Of a stretch of 64,000 nucleotides of DNA, positions 40,164-50,831 are shown piece after piece. Under the pieces are notes generated by a model, which ran no database searches, was not told where the DNA came from, and was given only the letters and a program-made list of their open reading frames with translations. Each line of letters starts with the position of its first letter. The stretch's first letter is position 1. The DNA comes from Desulfococcaceae bacterium HSG9. Its GTDB lineage: Bacteria; Desulfobacterota; Desulfobacteria; Desulfobacterales; JAUCGF01. Where the stretch lies: positions 27,377 to 91,376 of the forward strand of contig JAUCGF010000080.1 of the NCBI GenBank assembly GCA_030378005.1, given 5' to 3'. The translations under genes and the position numbers were made by a program.

Positions 40164-43100
40164 TCTTTTAGCCTCATCCAATAACTTTCGAACCGTTTTG
40201 GCCATTTCAGATTTAATGACTGGTTTCATCAAAATCCCCGCTATGCCCAAAATATCGGCTTTTTCTTTGTTCATTCTGTGACTGAAACCCGTGCAAAGAA
40301 TGAACGGAATTTCGGATCTGATCGATTTTATTTCACTCGCGAGTTGATCACCCGCCATATTTGGCATATTCATGTCGGAAATGACCATATCGAAAGAGTC
40401 AGGACGCTCTCTAAACGCTTCCAACGCTTCCATGCTATTGATACGCATGGTAATGCTGTAACCAAGGCGTTCAAGCATCTGTTTTTCGAGTTTTGCAATG
40501 GAAGGTTCATCGTCAACCAACAAAATCCTCTCATCCCCTGTTTGAAGATTCTCGGTCACTTCTTTCGTATCGGATTTGGCCGTTTTATCCATCAAAGGCA
40601 GATATACATTGAATGTCGTCCCTTTGCCGATTTCGCTGTAAACCTTAATATCGCCCTTGTGTTTCTGAACAATTCCGTACACCACGGCAAGGCCGAGACC
40701 AGTCCCTTTGCCGCGTTCCTTGGTTGTGAAATATGGGTCAAAAATTTTATCCATAAGTTCCGCCGAAATTCCGCTTCCCGTATCGGAAACAGATAAAATC
40801 GCATATTCACCCGGCTCAAGATTGATTACAGGCAGGTCCGCCTCTTCCAATTGCGTTTCCCTTAACCGGACGGTTATTTTACCATCGTCAGCTTCCACGG
40901 CATGGTAAGCGTTGGTGATAATATTCATGGCGACCTGATGAATTTGTGTGGGGTCCGCCATAATCAAACCGCAGTCGGGTTGTATGTCTTGAATGATTTC
41001 AATGTAGGAAGGAATGGTTGACCTTGAAAGCTTTAAAACTTCCCTGAGAATTATCTGAATGCGGGTTGGCACCACTTTGTGTTCTGATTGGCGACTGAAT
41101 GAAAGTATTTGTTTGACAAGTTCAGCACCTCTTTTTCCCGCCGTTAATATTTCCAAAGCGTTTTCATATTCAAGGCTGTCCTCTGCCAGGTCTTCAAGTA
41201 ATAATTCAGACATACCGGTAATGGGAAACAGGATATTATTAAAATCATGCGCAATACCGCCGGCAAGAGTTCCTATCGCTTCTGCTTTCTGGGCATGGAA
41301 CAGGTATTCCTCAAGGCGCTTTTTATCCTTTTCATCTCGCATTTGTTGAGTTATATCTGCCGATACGACCGTTATGTAATCAATTTTACCATCATCATCC
41401 AGAACGGGTACGAGTGTCGAATCAAGCCACACTTCATTGCCTTTAACGTCATTGGTCAAGCCCACAATGGTGAGCGTGTCGCCGGTCTCTTTTACCCTTT
41501 TCATTGTTTCTGTCATTTCATCGCGAAACGCTTCCGGAAAGAACCCAAACGGATACGGTTTTCCATATACTTCGGCATTTTGATCAAGTTGCAGCATTTT
41601 AAATCCGTTGGCGCTCATATATTGCAGATTGAAATCGAGGTCCGCGATTTTGTGGCAAACGGGTGAGTGGTCGAGCAACGCTCGATTTCTTTTCTCCAAA
41701 GAAATCAGCTTGTTCTCCGATTGTTTGCGCTCGGTAATATTCCGCCCGATGCAGTACATTTGATTTTCTTTGATGATTGGTGTGGCTTTCCATTCAACAT
41801 GAAGGATCGATCCGTCCTTGCAGACGTATCGATTCTCAAAATGCTCTGTTTCCTTTCCTTCAGCCAAATTTGCGACCTCGTCACCGTTTTTTTTATGATC
41901 ATTGGGATGTATAAAGCTTAAAAACGGTCGTGATAACAGCTCCTTTGTGGGGTAGCCCAATAATTTCTCCCATGCCGGGTTGACGTATTTAAAGTAGCCG
42001 TCCATACCGGCGATACAGATCAAATCATTTGAAAAAGAGAGAATCCGGTCTCGTTCCACTTCGGTCTTTTCCCTCAATTCGATTTCATATAGCAACTCAT
42101 CCCTTGAGGCCATCGTGTTTTTAAGATTCCGCGCCATTTTGTTCAACGATTTGGACAGGGAACCAATCTCATCCTTTGAGCCCATGGGAGCTTGTATATC
42201 AAGATTCCCTTCTCCAATCATCCGAGCCTTTGTTGACAATCTGACAATCGGCACCGCTATCCATTTGCCTAAAAGCAAAGACGCAACAGTGGTAAAAAAA
42301 GTGAAAATAATTCCGACAATAATGATGAGCTTGGTTGTTTTGTGCGTTGCTTCAATAACTTTTTCTTCATCAAGAGAAACGACAATATGCCAGGCTTCCC
42401 CTTCATTTCCTTTAATGTGATCAATGGACCCCTTCTTACCGCCAAAACCATATCGATCCGAACCTATTGTTATTGGTATCGAAGAATAAGCCACCAGTTG
42501 ATTTCCATTTGTTCCGGGAAGGATTGCCACACTATCCTTTTTTTGCCATAACAATTCAATCAAACTCTTGTCAACTTGTGTCGATAGGGGCGTGCGATCA
42601 TTTTCGTACACAATCAACCCACCTGTACGAACGATTTTCAACATGGCCAAAACACTCAAACTGGACTTTTTGACGACCTCGGTCAAAGGCCCAATAATAT
42701 TAAAGTTGCATTTCAATATGCCAATGATTCGGTTCTTATATTTGATTGGAACAACCATGCCAAGTACGTATCCCTCAACGCTTGTATCAAATCCACGATC
42801 ATCAAAAAATATTCTGCCCTGGCCATCGTTGTAACACTCAAGCCACCAATATTTATGAGCATGTGAAAGAGTGGTCAGTTTTCCCGTAGTGGCAATCATG
42901 GCCCCAAAGCGGTTGGTGAGAAAAATTTCACCATACTCTCCCGGCAGAAGCGTTTGTTGATGCTTTAAAAATTCTCCAACAGCATTTTTCATGTATTTTT
43001 GAATAAAGGGATCATTAATGTCAGTTGTCTCCATCCATTGCCGGTTTTGTCTTTCAATCTCATCTTTTCTGATTTTATCAGTTAATGGCTCAAGTTTGGA

Positions 43101-43355
43101 ATTGCTTTTCAACAAAGCATCCCGGATATGCGGTGCCGAGGAAATAGTGACTGCAATATTCGCTTTTTCTTGAAGATGAGACTCCATGTGGAATGCAACT
43201 TCCTTAGAGATGATTTTCAATTTGTTCAACTCAGTGTTTATAGCAACTTTCTGGTTATTTAAGCGATAGAATACCGAGATCAAGATTACTATGACAACTC
43301 CAAGCAAGGTCATCAGGGCAGAAGCTTTATATTGAATCTTCAAAATATCCTCCAA
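40146..43355 (-). CDS. Membrane hybrid histidine kinase (dCache-HAMP-PAS2-HisKA-REC)
   Basis: 1069 residues. Helix 12-33, dCache-like extracytoplasmic sensor 34-330 ([34 protein letters not shown]), helix 336-358, HAMP 360-410, PAS 440-560, PAS 570-685, NtrB-type HisKA with His703 in [11 protein letters not shown], HATPase ([14 protein letters not shown]) and REC with Asp994 in [14 protein letters not shown]. It is unrelated to the shared cassette of the other kinases. dCache domains usually bind amino acids, organic acids or amines. The divergence to low GC and the flanking direct repeats hint at a separately acquired unit. It is oriented like the etf operon upstream, but 377 bp separate them, so co-transcription is unlikely. 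Confidence 0.93.
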   Translation of the reverse strand: MEDILKIQYKASALMTLLGVVIVILISVFYRLNNQKVAINTELNKLKIISKEVAFHMESHLQEKANIAVTISSAPHIRDALLKSNSKLEPLTDKIRKDEIERQNRQWMETTDINDPFIQKYMKNAVGEFLKHQQTLLPGEYGEIFLTNRFGAMIATTGKLTTLSHAHKYWWLECYNDGQGRIFFDDRGFDTSVEGYVLGMVVPIKYKNRIIGILKCNFNIIGPLTEVVKKSSLSVLAMLKIVRTGGLIVYENDRTPLSTQVDKSLIELLWQKKDSVAILPGTNGNQLVAYSSIPITIGSDRYGFGGKKGSIDHIKGNEGEAWHIVVSLDEEKVIEATHKTTKLIIIVGIIFTFFTTVASLLLGKWIAVPIVRLSTKARMIGEGNLDIQAPMGSKDEIGSLSKSLNKMARNLKNTMASRDELLYEIELREKTEVERDRILSFSNDLICIAGMDGYFKYVNPAWEKLLGYPTKELLSRPFLSFIHPNDHKKNGDEVANLAEGKETEHFENRYVCKDGSILHVEWKATPIIKENQMYCIGRNITERKQSENKLISLEKRNRALLDHSPVCHKIADLDFNLQYMSANGFKMLQLDQNAEVYGKPYPFGFFPEAFRDEMTETMKRVKETGDTLTIVGLTNDVKGNEVWLDSTLVPVLDDDGKIDYITVVSADITQQMRDEKDKKRLEEYLFHAQKAEAIGTLAGGIAHDFNNILFPITGMSELLLEDLAEDSLEYENALEILTAGKRGAELVKQILSFSRQSEHKVVPTRIQIILREVLKLSRSTIPSYIEIIQDIQPDCGLIMADPTQIHQVAMNIITNAYHAVEADDGKITVRLRETQLEEADLPVINLEPGEYAILSVSDTGSGISAELMDKIFDPYFTTKERGKGTGLGLAVVYGIVQKHKGDIKVYSEIGKGTTFNVYLPLMDKTAKSDTKEVTENLQTGDERILLVDDEPSIAKLEKQMLERLGYSITMRINSMEALEAFRERPDSFDMVISDMNMPNMAGDQLASEIKSIRSEIPFILCTGFSHRMNKEKADILGIAGILMKPVIKSEMAKTVRKLLDEAKRASRVR

Positions 43356-43732
43356 ATTTTATGAACAATCTTGGTTAGATGTCTGCTACTAACGCATCGT
43401 AAGCTTATTTACCAAATTGATTTAAATTTTTTCCCTATATAGTAGCCCCGGTAATGATAACAGTTTTATCTTTCATATTCTTAACTCTTGTTTTTTAGGT
43501 ATAACCAGTTATTATACGATTATGGCTAATACGCTATTTTGCATATTAGCCGATATACCTTTGATATAAACCTGTAAAAGAATTATAATCAGAAAACAAG
43601 TATTTGCTGTTTTTCTAAATTTTGTAATATTATTTAACTTGCCATTATCAGTAGATGGAAAGTTCAGGAGCGCAAACTTCAGTTTGCTTCGATAGTAACG
43701 TAAGCTGAAGCCAGCACTCCAAGTGGGGGAAG
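43356..43732. repeat. Intergenic region with direct-repeat and inverted-repeat elements
   Basis: No gene. 43502-43551 repeats 39996-40050 (taaccagttattatacg, then ggctaata...tattagcc). 43643-43720 holds cagtagatggaaagttcagg, gcaaacttcagtttgc and gctgaagccagcactcc, related to 32662-32737 and 39166-39220. The latter could form the 3' structure of etfA. Confidence 0.78.
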
Positions 43733-44698
43733 TTAATCACTCTGTTCTTTCAATACTTGTGTAAGCACAGGTACGACATCATACATATCGGCGATAATGC
43801 CGTAATCACATTTGTTGAAAATCGGCGCATCTTTGTCCGTATTGATTGCCACGATAACTTTGGATGTTTTCATACCGGCAAAATGCTGCACCGAGCCTGA
43901 AAGACCGCATCCGATATAAAGTTTCGGGCTGACGGTTTTACCGGTCTGTCCGACCTGCATGGAATGGGGTGCAAAGCCGGCATCCACAGCGGCGCGAGAT
44001 GCTCCCACGGCTGTGCTTTCGCCCAATTGCGCGGCGCATTCGTCCAGCATTTTATAATTATCGGCTGAATCAATGGGGCGACCGCCGGTAATAATAATTC
44101 CGGCTTCGGTCAGATCGACTTTGCCGCCCGTACTTTGTTTTACGTCGGTAATTTTTGTCAAGCCCGGATCTGCCGCTTGCGCCTCAAAAACAACGGTTTG
44201 CGCTTGGACAGGCATTGTTTGAGCCTCAATGGCATTGGGCCGGATTGTACAAAGCATCAGTTCGGATTCTACCTTCAATGTGGCTACCGTTTTGCCAGAA
44301 AAATGGGATTTTCGGACCGTTTTTGCATCAAGATCGATGCTGATACAGTCCGAAACCAACGGAACGTCCATAAAGGCGGCCAGTCTGGCGAACAAATCAC
44401 GCCCTTTGGCGCTGGCAAGTCCTAAAAGCGCGTTCAACTCAAAATTTTTCACCGCTTCGGCCAAAATTCTGGTTTCGAAGTCAGGGCTGCCCTTAATGTC
44501 GCCTCCTTTAGTGACAACTTGAACAATTTGATTAACGCCGTATTCCGCCAGGACGGATGCGGCGGCATCCGTATTTTCCTGCATTGCTATGGCAAAAACT
44601 TCATTACCACCACCTTTGCAAGCGGCTGTGAGAACACCCAAGTCAGTTTCTTTTACCTCACCATTCTCAATTTCAATTAACACACCTACTTTGGCCAT
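43733..44698 (-). CDS. etfA: Electron transfer flavoprotein alpha subunit
   Basis: 321 residues from ATG 44698 (MAKVGVLIEIENGEV) with AAAAGGGAGAAA upstream; an in-frame start 33 nt earlier has no ribosome site. The C-terminal FAD-binding domain shows IGCGLSGSVQHFAGM, VIVAINTDKDAPIF and DYGIIADMYDVVPVL, as in EtfA. Together with EtfB it carries electrons from an acyl-CoA- or amine-type flavin dehydrogenase. The gene order (dehydrogenase, etfB, etfA on the same strand) makes the protein at 45771-48188 the likely donor. An EtfQO partner is not in the window. Confidence 0.93.
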   Translation of the reverse strand: MAKVGVLIEIENGEVKETDLGVLTAACKGGGNEVFAIAMQENTDAAASVLAEYGVNQIVQVVTKGGDIKGSPDFETRILAEAVKNFELNALLGLASAKGRDLFARLAAFMDVPLVSDCISIDLDAKTVRKSHFSGKTVATLKVESELMLCTIRPNAIEAQTMPVQAQTVVFEAQAADPGLTKITDVKQSTGGKVDLTEAGIIITGGRPIDSADNYKMLDECAAQLGESTAVGASRAAVDAGFAPHSMQVGQTGKTVSPKLYIGCGLSGSVQHFAGMKTSKVIVAINTDKDAPIFNKCDYGIIADMYDVVPVLTQVLKEQSD

Positions 44699-44902
44699 TT
44701 TCTTTTCTCCCTTTTCATCAGCGCGCAGCACTTGGCTTGCGGATGTTACTCGACAGTTACAAATTTCAAGTTATTCTGTAACCTCTTGAATTAATTAAAA
44801 CTGTCAAAATAAATGCAAGTTTTAAGTTTTGATGCCAGATTTAATAAGATTGGCAGTCATTTACAAAACAACTTGTAACTTTAAACTTAAAACTTTTAAC
44901 TT
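44699..44902. other. etfB-etfA spacer with A/T-rich short repeats
   Basis: 204 bp with interspersed copies of aagttttaagtttt and aacttgtaactttaaactt in opposite orientations, which could fold. No gene. The spacer is long for a tight operon. Confidence 0.55.
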
Positions 44903-45676
44903 TTATAAAACCTTATCTTCCTCTTTGAGGATTCTGACAAGCTCTGTAACCTTTTCTTTGACATCACCGTCCAGTATTTTAGCGCCGGAACGCTCAGGCA
45001 TCGCTTCCAGATTAAGCAATGAGACGCTATCAGCCGGACTCTCCAGTCCCAGAGAGGCGAGATCAGTTTGTTTGACCGGTTTCTTTTTAGCTTTCATAAT
45101 ATCGGGAAACTTTGGGTAACGCGGTTCATTCAAACCTTTAGTCGCGCCGATGACGCATGGCAGTTTCATTTCAAGCACTTCTCTGGAGCCGCCACCGATT
45201 TCTTTTTCCACGGTCGCCTGCCCATCGCCGATTTTCAGATCAACGACTTCATTAACAACGGCCAGTTCCATTGCGGCGGCTAAACGGTATTGCGTCTGAA
45301 AGCCCTCAGTATCCACCGAGCCTTTGCCTGTGAAAATAATATCAGGTGTGCCATCTTGCAAGATAGCGGCTTTAAGCGCCTGAGCGGTTAAGGTGCTGCT
45401 TAAAAATTGGCTATCGTTTTTTACAAGGATTCCCCGGTGTGCGCCTAAGGCCAGGGCGCTGCGAAGAGATGCCATTGCGGCTTCCTTGCCGACCGTAATC
45501 ACCACAACTTCACCTTGCCCCTGTTTTTCAACTAACTGAACGGCTTCTTCCAAACCGTATTCGTCATAAGGATTTACAACGAATTTGCAGGCCGCATCAT
45601 CAAAACTGTCACTACCCGTAATTTTAATGTTTGCCGCCGTATCAGGCACATGTTTAATACATACATAAATCTGCAT
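44903..45676 (-). CDS. etfB: Electron transfer flavoprotein beta subunit
   Basis: 257 residues from ATG 45676 (MQIYVCIKHVPDTAANIKI), AAGGAAAAA upstream. VNPYDEYGLEEAVQL, the AMP-site region VDTEGFQTQ and VEKEIGGGSREVLEMKLPCVIG are EtfB hallmarks. It forms the heterodimer with EtfA. The C-terminal segment PERSGAKILDGDVKEKVTELVRI is the usual EtfB recognition tail. It starts 95 bp after the dehydrogenase gene ends. Confidence 0.93.
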   Translation of the reverse strand: MQIYVCIKHVPDTAANIKITGSDSFDDAACKFVVNPYDEYGLEEAVQLVEKQGQGEVVVITVGKEAAMASLRSALALGAHRGILVKNDSQFLSSTLTAQALKAAILQDGTPDIIFTGKGSVDTEGFQTQYRLAAAMELAVVNEVVDLKIGDGQATVEKEIGGGSREVLEMKLPCVIGATKGLNEPRYPKFPDIMKAKKKPVKQTDLASLGLESPADSVSLLNLEAMPERSGAKILDGDVKEKVTELVRILKEEDKVL

Positions 45677-45770
45677 AACGTTTTTTCCTTTGTTCTGTTT
45701 TTCATGTTCGTAATTTAAATTCACATCAGGCCGCCGAAGTTTCCAAAACCTCGACGGTTTTCTGAATATA

Positions 45771-48188
45771 TCAGCTTTTCATCCGCTCGTTCTTGGAATC
45801 ATAAAGAGGCATTGACACAACTTCCGCCAGACATAGTTTTCCTAAAATCTCAACGTCTAATTTTGTACCGGGTGCGGCCAATTCCGTGGGAACATATCCC
45901 AAAGCGAGGCTCTTTGCCACTCTGTGGCCGTATCCGCCGGAAGATGTCATGCCGACACGGACACCATCTTTATAAATGCCATTATAGCCCCAGGCATCCG
46001 CATTAGAAGCATCGACAACCATGCAAACGAGTTTCCGCTTAATCCCTTCTCTTTTTTGTTTTAACAACGCATCCTTGCCGATGAAATTTTTATTCCATTT
46101 TACGGTCCAGGCTACATTGGTCTCAAGCGGTGTGTGGTGGACGTTCATTTCACTTTTCCATGCCAAAAAGCCTTTTTCCAATCGCATAGAATCCATAGCG
46201 TACATGCCAACCAGTTTCAGATTATAGGCCTGTCCGGCTTTGGTCAGGCTGTCATAAACTGCGAGCTGTTGCTCGATAGGATGAAAAATTTCATACCCCA
46301 GTTCGCCGACGTAGTTCATTCGATTGATGCGGCATTCAGTGCGTCCGATATAAATTTTACGGCTGCGCCCGAATGGAAGGGCATCATCAGATAAATCGCC
46401 GTAACACGCCGCTTGCAGCATATCCCGACTTTTGGGGCCTGCCACGATGAAGCATCCGAGTTGGTAGGTGACATCATCCATGCGCACGGAGTTGTCATCC
46501 GGCAAATTCAGCATCATCCAATGCTGATCGTGCCGTTTGCCAACACTGGCGGTTACGCAAAAATATTCCTGATCGCCAACTTTGGTGACGGTCATATCAG
46601 ACTTGAAAGCACCCTTATTGTCTAACATCGGACTTAGTGAAATCCGTCCTGTTTCCTTAGGAACAGTCTGGCAGGTCATGTTGTTTAGCCATGTTTCGGC
46701 ACCGGGTCCGCTGATTACAGTTTTGGCAAAACGGGTCAGATCAATCAACCCTACATGATTCATTGTATGGCGGCACTCTTCAGCTACATATTCAAAGGCG
46801 TTGCTGTGGCTCCATGCAGGGGTTTCCCGTTTATCCGCTTCGTTATCGGTAAAGTAATTGGGACATTCCCAGCCGTAATAGTCGCCAAATACCGCACCGG
46901 CTTGTTTTTGATATTCGTATATCGGGGCTGTTCGATTGGGACGGGCGGCATCACGCCAATCATTGGGATATATAATCGAATAAAGCCGGGGATAGGTGTC
47001 TTCGATCTTTTCATGGTTATAAGCCCAATTGGCATACGAACCATAACGACGGCTATCCACAGCCCACAGATCGATTTCCGGTTCGCCTTCAATCATCCAT
47101 CCGGCAAGGTAATGGCCGATGCCACCTGCTTGAGTGATGCCGAAGCTGTATCCGCAGGCATGAACAAAATTTTTCAAAGGAAAGGCCGGGCCTACCAAGG
47201 GGTCTCCATTAGGGGTGTAGGTGATCGGTCCGGCGGTTACGTGTTTGAATCCGGTTTCCCCCATAACCGGAAAACGGTAAATCCCGTTCTCGATAAAATC
47301 GGCAATATGGTCGATATCAGGCTCCAACTCTTCCATTGCGTATTTCCAGGGAACGCCATCAGGATACCATTGTTTGACTTTACTTTCATACAGGCCGAGG
47401 ATAAGGCTGTTCATCTCCTGACGAATATAAACGGAACGATCCGGGTCGCGAATCAACGGGAGCATGGTTTCACGTTCTTCCACTGCGTCGATGGCTTCAA
47501 AAAGAATATGAGTGTGTTCACCTGAAATAGACGGAATGTCCAGGCCGACCATACGGGCGACTTCCGGAGCCCACAAACCGGCAGCGTTGACAACCCATTC
47601 ACAGGTAATATCGCCTTTGTCGGTATGCACTGTCCATTCTCCTGACGGTTTTTGATCGATACCGGTAACTTGGGTGTGCGTATTGAATTCGGCCCCATAT
47701 TTTTTTGCCCCGATAGCCATTGCCTGAGTAACACTGCTGGGATCAACATCGCCGTCATCAGGCCAGTAAAGACCGCCTGTCAAACCATCTGTGTTCATAA
47801 GCGGGTGCATCTCGGCTATTTCTGCCGGAGTTACCCAATCAACGTTTAAGTCCAGACAACGGTTCATGCTGTAAATATAGCCCAACTCTTCCATGCGTCC
47901 GGGGTTGTCCGCCGTGCGGATAGAGCCGGTGGTGTGCCATCCCGTTGACTGGCCGGTTTCCTTTTCCAGTTGTTGGTATATTTCAACGCTTTTCATGTTG
48001 ACCTGAGTGCAATAATAATTGCCGTGGAAAAAAGAACAGTTGCCCGCTGCCATCCATGTGGACCCTGAAGTCAGCTCGTGTTTTTCGATCAGAACCACGT
48101 CCTCCCAACCATTTTTAGCCAGATGATAGGCCACACTGACACCGATAGCACCTCCGCCGATCACAACAACTTTGGTATATGTCTTCAT
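45771..48188 (-). CDS. Dimethylglycine/sarcosine dehydrogenase-family flavoprotein with GcvT-like domain
   Basis: 805 residues from ATG 48188 (MKTYTKVVVIGGGAIGVSVAY) behind GGAAGGAGG; an upstream in-frame ATG has no ribosome site. FAD-binding DAO domain to about residue 370 (GxGxxG at the start; GGIGHYLAGWMIEGEP), FAO_M linker, then the aminomethyltransferase (GCV_T) domain (NYVGELGYEIF, MDSMRLEKGFLAWKSEM) and its C-terminal barrel. Family members demethylate N-methyl amines such as dimethylglycine or sarcosine, passing formaldehyde units to tetrahydrofolate and electrons to ETF. The place where many relatives have the covalent-FAD histidine (STWHAAG) reads STWMAAG here, so FAD is probably not attached at that residue. 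The substrate cannot be settled from sequence. Confidence 0.88.
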   Translation of the reverse strand: MKTYTKVVVIGGGAIGVSVAYHLAKNGWEDVVLIEKHELTSGSTWMAAGNCSFFHGNYYCTQVNMKSVEIYQQLEKETGQSTGWHTTGSIRTADNPGRMEELGYIYSMNRCLDLNVDWVTPAEIAEMHPLMNTDGLTGGLYWPDDGDVDPSSVTQAMAIGAKKYGAEFNTHTQVTGIDQKPSGEWTVHTDKGDITCEWVVNAAGLWAPEVARMVGLDIPSISGEHTHILFEAIDAVEERETMLPLIRDPDRSVYIRQEMNSLILGLYESKVKQWYPDGVPWKYAMEELEPDIDHIADFIENGIYRFPVMGETGFKHVTAGPITYTPNGDPLVGPAFPLKNFVHACGYSFGITQAGGIGHYLAGWMIEGEPEIDLWAVDSRRYGSYANWAYNHEKIEDTYPRLYSIIYPNDWRDAARPNRTAPIYEYQKQAGAVFGDYYGWECPNYFTDNEADKRETPAWSHSNAFEYVAEECRHTMNHVGLIDLTRFAKTVISGPGAETWLNNMTCQTVPKETGRISLSPMLDNKGAFKSDMTVTKVGDQEYFCVTASVGKRHDQHWMMLNLPDDNSVRMDDVTYQLGCFIVAGPKSRDMLQAACYGDLSDDALPFGRSRKIYIGRTECRINRMNYVGELGYEIFHPIEQQLAVYDSLTKAGQAYNLKLVGMYAMDSMRLEKGFLAWKSEMNVHHTPLETNVAWTVKWNKNFIGKDALLKQKREGIKRKLVCMVVDASNADAWGYNGIYKDGVRVGMTSSGGYGHRVAKSLALGYVPTELAAPGTKLDVEILGKLCLAEVVSMPLYDSKNERMKS

Positions 48189-48427
48189 AATGCCTCCTTC
48201 CGTTTTTTTACTCCATTCCCAATTATACAACAAACATACTAAAATTTGCATATATTAATTTTATATATAGATAGCAAGATTAAATTGACAGATTCATAAT
48301 GTATTTAAAAATAACAGGTTTCAGAGATAGAAAAGATGTCGATTTTTCTTCATCAGATTTGTGAAAGATCATTGACAGAATTAAATTATCAGTGTATAAA
48401 GGCGTTTTAACTTCGAAGATGAAAATT

Positions 48428-48519
48428 GGAGAGGTTGCCGAGTGGCTGAAGGCCCCGCTCTCGAAAAGCGGTATCCCGCGTAAACGGGATCGTGGGTTCG
48501 AATCCCACCCTCTCCGCCA
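48428..48519 (+). tRNA. tRNA-Ser(CGA)
   Basis: 92 nt including CCA. Acceptor ggagagg/cctctcc, anticodon stem ccgct/agcgg with loop ctcgaaa, so anticodon CGA. A long variable arm (tcccgcgtaaacggga) is typical of serine tRNA. T arm gtgggttcgaatcccac. CCA is encoded. Confidence 0.96.
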
Positions 48520-48559
48520 CGAGCAGGGTTATATTTCAGGTTTTTGTCTTATTTTTTAC

Positions 48560-48653
48560 GGAGAGATGTCCGAGCTGGCTGAAGGAGCACGACTGGAAAT
48601 CGTGTGTGCTGTTAATAGCGGCACCGAGGGTTCGAATCCCTCTCTCTCCGCCA
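48560..48653 (+). tRNA. tRNA-Ser(GGA)
   Basis: 94 nt including CCA, 40 bp after the CGA isoacceptor. Acceptor ggagaga/tctctcc, anticodon stem cacga/tcgtg with loop ctggaaa, so anticodon GGA. Long variable arm (tgctgttaatagcggca). Probably transcribed with the first tRNA. Confidence 0.96.
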
Positions 48654-48710
48654 TAACTTGTAAAAAAGCAAAAACCAAATAACAATTTTCAAATAAATCA
48701 TAATGGCAAA

Positions 48711-48758
48711 ACTTCAAACTTCAAACTTCAAACTTTGCACTTCAAACTTTACACTTCG
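48711..48758. repeat. Short tandem repeat acttcaa upstream of dnaX
   Basis: The 7-mer acttcaa repeats several times in a row, then degenerates (cacttcaaactttacacttcg) just before the dnaX start. It is likely slippage-prone. It occupies the place where promoter or leader signals would be. Confidence 0.75.
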
Positions 48759-48775
48759 TATCCGTCCTGCATCCA

Positions 48776-50509
48776 ATGGCCTATCTCGTTCTTGCCCGTA
48801 AATACAGACCGCAGACTTTCGATCAGGTTGTACAGCAAAACCATGTTACTCAAACGCTGGCCAATTCGATTGTATCCAAACGTGTCGCTCATGCCATTTT
48901 GTTTGCTGGCCCGCGAGGCACAGGTAAAACCACAGTCGCCCGGGTGCTGGCCAAGGCAATGAACTGCGAAAAAGGCCCTACCGTCACACCTTGCAACCAA
49001 TGCAAATCGTGTTCAGACATTACGACCGGCAGCGCATCAGATGTGATTGAAATAGACGGCGCTTCCAACAATGGTGTTGACCATATCAGGGAACTGCGTG
49101 AAAATATAAGATATATGCCCGCGCATAGCCCTTATAAGATTTATATCATTGATGAAGTGCACATGTTGAGCATCCCGGCGTTCAACGCGTTGCTAAAGAC
49201 CCTGGAAGAACCGCCCGCCCATGTTATGTTTCTGTTTGCCACGACCGAACCGGCCAAAATTCCTATTACCATTCTTTCCCGGTGTCAGCGACATGATTTA
49301 CGGCGAATCGATATTGAGGCTGTTTGCGCACACATGGAAACGCTCTGTAATCAGGAAAGCGTTAAAATGACCCAGGAAAGTCTGTTGCTGATTGCGCGCG
49401 AATCCGGCGGGAGTATGCGTGATGCTTTGAGTCTGCTGGATCAGATGATTGCCTGCACTTCCGGAGAAATTACTCATGAGCGGGTTTTAGAAATATTGGG
49501 AGCGGTTGACAGATCCGTTATGTTTCAATGCGCACAAGCGATTTTACAGGGGGATATGGCTACCTGTTTGACAGTTTTAGATGATATTTATAACCGTGGT
49601 TTGGATATGCGTAAGCTCTATGATGATCTCACGGAACATTTCCGCAATCTTTTGATTGTCAAAGTAGGACAGCAAGTGAAGCAGCTTGTGGATTTACCGG
49701 CCCATGAAATCAAGATAATGCAAGAACAGGTGGCATCCGTATCCGCATCGCTGTTAAGCCAGCTATTTGATCTGCTATTTAAAGAAGAAGCGGTTATACG
49801 CTACGCTTCCCATCCTAAACTGGCACTTGAAAGCATCGTTATCCGTATATCCCATCTGGCGCCGGCACTGTCCATTGATTCTTTGATTGAAAAACTTGAT
49901 CTTTTAAGAAATGAAATCAAAGGAACGCAAGGCGCACACGATGCAACCGGTTTAGCAAGTGCCGCCACCACCAGACATCCGCCAGATAATCATCAGACTG
50001 TAAAAGCACCTCTGGCGCAATACAACGCTTCGTCAATGCCGCCTCCTGTTCCTGATAAGCGGGTTAAAGAACCCAAACCGGTTTCAACTTCCCCTGTCTT
50101 AACAGATGATATGCCTAATGAACAGATATTGCGCCTGATTATCCAACTGGCAGATCAACGGCATCCGAGCTTGTCAGCACATTTAAGCCATAGCTCAATT
50201 GCGACTGTTAAAGATAATCGCATTGAGATTGAAATCAGTGCAAATGCTTTTACAGCGAAAATGATGCGGCGCGATAAAAACAAATCTGATTTAAAAAAAG
50301 TTTGTGATGAGGCCTTTGGTAAAAATATGGAAATAATTATCAAGGACGATGACAAATCACAACCTGAGTACAAGCAACCCCAAAAACAATCCCCAAAACG
50401 GCCCCAAAATCCAACCAATCAATTGCATGAAGAGGCTTTAAGCAATCCTTTGGTAATGGAAGCCGTTCATGTTTTTAATGGTGAAATTACAAAAGTGAAT
50501 ATTTTATAG
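48776..50509 (+). CDS. dnaX: DNA polymerase III subunit tau/gamma
   Basis: 577 residues. The clamp-loader ATPase has Walker A GPRGTGKT (45-52), a four-cysteine zinc site (C64, C73, C76, C79), IIDEVHMLS and the sensor SRCQRHDLRRI. Linker and C-terminal region from about 370 are rich in Pro, Lys and Asp, as usual for tau. The ATG has no clear ribosome site upstream. It heads the run dnaX-ybaB-recR, a common bacterial order. I see no obvious A-rich frameshift site for making gamma. Confidence 0.95.
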   Translation: MAYLVLARKYRPQTFDQVVQQNHVTQTLANSIVSKRVAHAILFAGPRGTGKTTVARVLAKAMNCEKGPTVTPCNQCKSCSDITTGSASDVIEIDGASNNGVDHIRELRENIRYMPAHSPYKIYIIDEVHMLSIPAFNALLKTLEEPPAHVMFLFATTEPAKIPITILSRCQRHDLRRIDIEAVCAHMETLCNQESVKMTQESLLLIARESGGSMRDALSLLDQMIACTSGEITHERVLEILGAVDRSVMFQCAQAILQGDMATCLTVLDDIYNRGLDMRKLYDDLTEHFRNLLIVKVGQQVKQLVDLPAHEIKIMQEQVASVSASLLSQLFDLLFKEEAVIRYASHPKLALESIVIRISHLAPALSIDSLIEKLDLLRNEIKGTQGAHDATGLASAATTRHPPDNHQTVKAPLAQYNASSMPPPVPDKRVKEPKPVSTSPVLTDDMPNEQILRLIIQLADQRHPSLSAHLSHSSIATVKDNRIEIEISANAFTAKMMRRDKNKSDLKKVCDEAFGKNMEIIIKDDDKSQPEYKQPQKQSPKRPQNPTNQLHEEALSNPLVMEAVHVFNGEITKVNIL

Positions 50510-50518
50510 GAGGTTTTT

Positions 50519-50830
50519 ATGAAAGGTATGGGTAAAATGATGAAGCAGGCTCAAAAGCTTCAGTCTAAAATGGTGAAACTTCAGGATGAAATGGCGGATA
50601 AACAGGTTGAAGCGACTGCCGGCGGTGGGATGGTCAGTGTTGTCGCCAATGGCAAGCAACAAATTTTATCTGTTAAAATTGAACAGGAAGTTGTTGATCC
50701 GGAAGATGTTGAAATGTTGCAGGACCTCGTTCTGGCAGCGGTTAATGATGCTTTGGTGAAATCCCAAGAGATGGTTTCCGAAGAAATGGGCAAATTAACC
50801 GGCGGTTTGAATATTCCCGGATTAACATGA
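50519..50830 (+). CDS. ybaB: YbaB/EbfC nucleoid-associated protein
   Basis: 103 residues; start 9 nt after dnaX behind TAGGAGG. The N-terminal basic and Met-rich helix ([22 protein letters not shown]), [10 protein letters not shown] and [21 protein letters not shown] are typical of the family. A small dimeric DNA-binding protein that works with RecR-type repair or as a nucleoid protein. Confidence 0.94.
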   Translation: MKGMGKMMKQAQKLQSKMVKLQDEMADKQVEATAGGGMVSVVANGKQQILSVKIEQEVVDPEDVEMLQDLVLAAVNDALVKSQEMVSEEMGKLTGGLNIPGLT

Positions 50831-50831
50831 T

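Noticed and set aside
48776..50509. Programmed frameshift in dnaX producing gamma
   Set aside because: I could not find an A-rich slippery heptamer with a following stem in the linker region.
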